Below, one piece after another: positions 5,959 through 8,462 of a DNA stretch of 8,462 nt. The DNA is from an uncultured Eggerthellaceae bacterium (GTDB taxonomy: Bacteria; Actinomycetota; Coriobacteriia; Coriobacteriales; Eggerthellaceae): NCBI GenBank assembly GCA_934645125.1, contig CAKUDT010000047.1, positions 1 to 8,462 on the forward strand, given 5' to 3'. Both the position numbers and the translations under genes were made by a program. Below the pieces are notes generated by a model. It saw only the letters and a program-made list of their open reading frames with translations. It was not told the DNA's origin and ran no database searches. The stretch's first letter is position 1. Each line of letters starts with the position of its first letter.

Positions 5959-6549
5959 ATGAAGAAGATGATTCTGGCCATTGCGTTGTGCGGAATTATG
6001 TCTTTAGGCATGGCGGGTTGCGGGCAGGCTGACTCTGGGAAATCCAGCCCAGAAGAGGAAGCGAACGATTCGGCGCAATCGCAAAAAGAATATGGCTTCG
6101 TTGAAAAAGAGAACGTGGAAACGCTGGTTGCGAAATTTAATACCGAGGTAATGGATAATAGTTCGCCGAATGATAGTTCGCTGAACCCAGCCATGGACGA
6201 ATATCTGACCGAGGTCAACGATCGGTATTGGTATGGGCTGATCGATGGTATTTTTCTAGTGGTCATCCCTGAAGAATACACGGGAGATAAAGCGGCCGAC
6301 ATTGTTGACTACATGATTATCCATGCAGATAAATCTGGCGAATACCAGTCTGACGCAGTTTCCTACGCCAAGCATCTAATCAAGGCGAATCGCAACGATG
6401 TAACCGAAAGCGAAATCGCTACCTTGCTGGAAGAAGCAAAAGACAAAGCACCCACGGGCAAAATGGCATTTAACGGAAATGGAATTTCGATTGGTTACCT
6501 GGATAAGGATGACATTTACCAGTATCAGGTGCGTCGGTTTTTTGAGTAA
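5959..6549 (+). CDS. Small lipoprotein of unknown function
   Basis: A 196-residue protein. Residues 1-20 form a lipoprotein signal (MKK, hydrophobic stretch to 19) ending in the lipobox MAGC, with Cys21 as the predicted lipidated residue. The mature protein would be anchored on the outer face of the membrane. A Ser/Glu-rich linker (22-43) follows, then an acidic globular domain of about 150 residues containing DRYWYGLIDGIFLVVIPEEY and a C-terminal YQYQVRRFFE. I recognise no family. The start is chosen over an in-frame upstream ATG at 5782 because AGAGGGG lies 7 nt before this ATG, the signal peptide begins exactly here, and a promoter candidate lies between the two. Residues near 66-74 come from a short DNA duplication (NSSPNDSSL). 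Codons are less GC-biased than in the oxidoreductase genes. It may be co-transcribed with the next gene, 57 bp away. Confidence 0.8.
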   Translation: MKKMILAIALCGIMSLGMAGCGQADSGKSSPEEEANDSAQSQKEYGFVEKENVETLVAKFNTEVMDNSSPNDSSLNPAMDEYLTEVNDRYWYGLIDGIFLVVIPEEYTGDKAADIVDYMIIHADKSGEYQSDAVSYAKHLIKANRNDVTESEIATLLEEAKDKAPTGKMAFNGNGISIGYLDKDDIYQYQVRRFFE

Positions 6550-6606
6550 CGGTTCGCGCGTTGGAGTTCTCGATTCGCTTTAAGCAAGAAGGGTCGTGCA
6601 AGTTGT

Positions 6607-7908
6607 ATGGCTTATCGGCATGCAAGATTTGTTGGAGCATCGGGTTGTGATTTTGGCAACCTGGATGCTCCGTGCTCGTACAGCCACGACAATAAACCTC
6701 CGAAAGCGAAAAAAAGAGTTAAGAATCGTCGTCTCAAGACGCTAAGGAAAGAGGTCATCGCAGCGCTACCCCAGGTAGCATCTGGAAAAACCTTAAAGAG
6801 CGTCCTGCAGCCATTTAGCAAGCGATCCCAAACAACATATCGAGCTGTTTCCAATAGTTGTTTTATTTTAGGAATCAACGATGTTCCTCAAAAACTGCAT
6901 ATTTGGCGAAATGGCAATGCGATTCATGTTGCGGTATACCAAGGGAACGTCTGTATTTCTGAGCGCGTTTTTGTTATTGCGGGCAAAGCGCTTACTGAGC
7001 TTAAAAAGGGCAGTGTCGCAAAACAGCCCCGTTCGCCTGAGCCAGGTTCCATAGAGCCGGCCGGCTTGCCTGAAAAGAAATCTGCCGTTAATCAGGAAGC
7101 GAAGGCGTCCGGCGAAGAGGGTAAGGAGTCATATTCCGAGGTCGGGCAAGAAGAACCAAGGAAGAAATCTCGTCACACTCCGTACAATGAACTATTCCCT
7201 AAAAAACAAGCGACGAACAGACGAAAACAAACAGCTCCGCATCCTGTTTCGTCTGCTACTGGATCGGGAAACCCTATGCTACCGCAGGTAAAAGGATGCA
7301 ATACGTGCGCTAAATCATTGAACGATACGTGCAATCGGGGAATGACGGGGTTGTGCGAGGATTGGGTTCAAGGAAAAACAAGGGAAGAATGGTGGCCCGA
7401 TGCAACCGAAGAACATGGTTCGTATCCAGGTCGCAGCAAAACAAGTTTTTCTAGTGAGGTTAGGGTCCGATTGGGAAAGAGAGATGCTGCAAAGGACGAT
7501 CCCGGCAAGCCCAGGTCCAACGGTAAGACGGATAAGCAAAAAGGGAGCTTGCGGCCGCAGCCCTCATCAAAAAACAGGTCAAGTGAGATAGCTGTTTCTC
7601 GGGGAAATGCAGCGAGGGTTGTTTCCACAACAGCCAAGGGCAAAACAAGAACGGTGGTTTTCGATACCTCATTCGATTGGGTTGTCAAGGAATTGGAGAA
7701 GCGCCATCTTAGGTACAAAGATGTTCGCAATCGTGAAACGAAATCTGGATCGTTGTGGATATTGGAGGATGCCGATGTATTCGAGAAACACCTTAGTGAT
7801 TTTGCGAAGATGGGCGCCCTGTTCCAAGTTGCGGAAAACGGAAGTAGGATTGCGGGCCCTGGAAGAAAGTACTATCTAAAAGGCCATCCTGAAAAGAGAA
7901 AAAAGTAG
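6607..7908 (+). CDS. Multidomain protein of unknown function with C4 cysteine cluster and C-terminal GSLWI domain
   Basis: A 433-residue basic protein I cannot assign to a named family. Residues 1-50 are Lys/Arg-rich with C14, C23 and H27. Residues 50-135 look like a small folded alpha/beta domain (LHIWRNGNAIHVAVYQG). A Ser/Pro/Lys/Glu-rich disordered linker spans about 136-228. Next is a cysteine cluster C231-x2-C234-x7-C242-x7-C250, followed by EDW, that could bind zinc. A second linker (255-345) leads to a folded end (348-426) with RYKDVRNRETKSGSLWIL and a terminal GRKYYLKG. That end resembles, from memory, the 'IDxRxxGGxLWVxGG' module at the C-terminus of some helicases and restriction-associated proteins. 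No catalytic motif is visible, so DNA or nucleic-acid binding is only a guess. Codons are AT-richer than in the neighbours, suggesting acquired DNA. AAGAAGGG is 13 nt before the ATG, a long spacing, so the exact start is less sure. Confidence 0.75.
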   Translation: MAYRHARFVGASGCDFGNLDAPCSYSHDNKPPKAKKRVKNRRLKTLRKEVIAALPQVASGKTLKSVLQPFSKRSQTTYRAVSNSCFILGINDVPQKLHIWRNGNAIHVAVYQGNVCISERVFVIAGKALTELKKGSVAKQPRSPEPGSIEPAGLPEKKSAVNQEAKASGEEGKESYSEVGQEEPRKKSRHTPYNELFPKKQATNRRKQTAPHPVSSATGSGNPMLPQVKGCNTCAKSLNDTCNRGMTGLCEDWVQGKTREEWWPDATEEHGSYPGRSKTSFSSEVRVRLGKRDAAKDDPGKPRSNGKTDKQKGSLRPQPSSKNRSSEIAVSRGNAARVVSTTAKGKTRTVVFDTSFDWVVKELEKRHLRYKDVRNRETKSGSLWILEDADVFEKHLSDFAKMGALFQVAENGSRIAGPGRKYYLKGHPEKRKK

Positions 7909-7995
7909 ATAGCTGATTTTCGTTGATAGCCGAACGCTTGCGGTGTAGCAATCTATTTATCGTCGATGGAGTGTGAGTCCTTTTTACTCTGGGGA

Positions 7996-8001
7996 TATAA
8001 T
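7996..8001 (+). promoter_or_regulatory. Consensus -10 box upstream of hsdM
   Basis: A perfect TATAAT lies 35 bp before the TTG start of hsdM. No matching -35 is seen at 16-18 bp spacing, so it may work as a weak or activator-assisted promoter. Transcription would begin near 8008, leaving a leader of about 28 nt that contains the ribosome-binding site. Confidence 0.45.
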
Positions 8002-8020
8002 GAACGAAAACTGTTTTCCG

Positions 8021-8026
8021 AGGAGG
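8021..8026 (+). promoter_or_regulatory. Ribosome-binding site that fixes a TTG start for hsdM
   Basis: AGGAGG, a full match to the anti-Shine-Dalgarno core, sits 9 nt before TTG at 8036. An in-frame ATG at 8000-8002 exists, but it overlaps the TATAAT box and has no good ribosome-binding site, so the TTG is preferred. Confidence 0.75.
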
Positions 8027-8035
8027 AATCACACA

Positions 8036-8462
8036 TTGAACCATTCAGCAATCTCCAGTTTTATCTGGGGCACGGCGGATTTGCTCCGCAATAACTTCAA
8101 ACAACACGAGTACGGCGACATCATTTTGCCGTTCACGGTGCTGCGTCGCCTGGACGTTGTCTTGCGGCCCACCAAGCAGGCGGTGCTCGACGAGGCAGCC
8201 AAACCGCTGCCTGCCGCTTTCGCCGATGCGAGCGGAGATGGCTTTAAAGCCATGAAGAATCGTCGGCTTGAGAAGGCCTCGGGCCAGAAATTTTATAACA
8301 CGTCGCGCTTCACTATGGATGAGCTTACAAGCGAGCCCGACGATATCAAGGACAACCTGATTGCCTACATAAATGGTTTTTCGCCTGAGATTGTGGACAT
8401 CATGGAGCACTTCAAAATTTACGACGTTATCAACAACTTGGACAAAAACAATCTGCTGTTCT
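8036..8462 (+). CDS. hsdM: Type I restriction-modification DNA methyltransferase (M) subunit, 5' part
   Basis: The first 142 codons of an hsdM gene are present; the rest lies beyond the window. HsdM methylates adenine at N6 in the type I recognition sequence, with HsdS supplying specificity and HsdR adding cleavage. The visible part is the helical N-terminal domain that precedes the SAM-binding catalytic domain, recognised from SFIWGTADLLRNNFKQHEYG (residues 8-27), DIILPFTVLRRLDVVL (28-43) and PTKQAVL (45-51), all typical of the family. The catalytic NPPY-type motif would lie off the window, as would any hsdS and hsdR. The start is TTG at 8036, supported by AGGAGG and by alignment with the usual family N-terminus (Met-Asn-His-Ser). 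Codons are GC-richer than in the preceding gene. Confidence 0.92.
   Translation, partial: MNHSAISSFIWGTADLLRNNFKQHEYGDIILPFTVLRRLDVVLRPTKQAVLDEAAKPLPAAFADASGDGFKAMKNRRLEKASGQKFYNTSRFTMDELTSEPDDIKDNLIAYINGFSPEIVDIMEHFKIYDVINNLDKNNLLF

Overview
The window looks like a chromosomal segment of a GC-rich anaerobic actinobacterium, most likely a gut Eggerthellaceae member (Eggerthella, Gordonibacter, Adlercreutzia or Slackia type). This rests on strongly GC-ending codons and on a cytoplasmic molybdopterin enzyme with a tiny ferredoxin partner, a gene pair these genera carry in many copies. The assignment is inference, because no rRNA or other marker gene is present.

Layout. Positions 1-234 hold no supportable gene. 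A cation:proton antiporter (235-1866, minus strand) reads away from a 396-bp divergent intergenic region (1867-2262) that contains three inverted repeats. Rightward from there runs a two-gene unit: a molybdopterin-dependent oxidoreductase catalytic subunit (2263-4812) and a 113-residue two-cluster [4Fe-4S] protein (4813-5154). Their stop and start codons abut, and a strong intrinsic terminator follows at 5233-5272. The next 0.8 kb (5155-5958) has no convincing gene. It is strongly G+T-rich on the plus strand in its first half and carries a direct repeat and an inverted-repeat (foldback) element at 5520-5759.

The right part is AT-richer and accessory in character: a small orphan lipoprotein (5959-6549), a 433-residue multidomain protein of unknown function with a C4 cysteine cluster and a C-terminal 'GSLWI' domain (6607-7908), and the 5' end of a type I restriction-modification methyltransferase gene, hsdM (from 8036, running off the window).

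How the genes may work together. The oxidoreductase and its ferredoxin should form a soluble cytoplasmic complex acting on an unknown small molecule by reduction, dehydroxylation or transhydroxylation. The antiporter is probably independently expressed and handles monovalent cations or pH. The lipoprotein, the 433-residue protein and hsdM may be the left edge of a defence locus. The 433-residue protein is the best candidate here for something undescribed.
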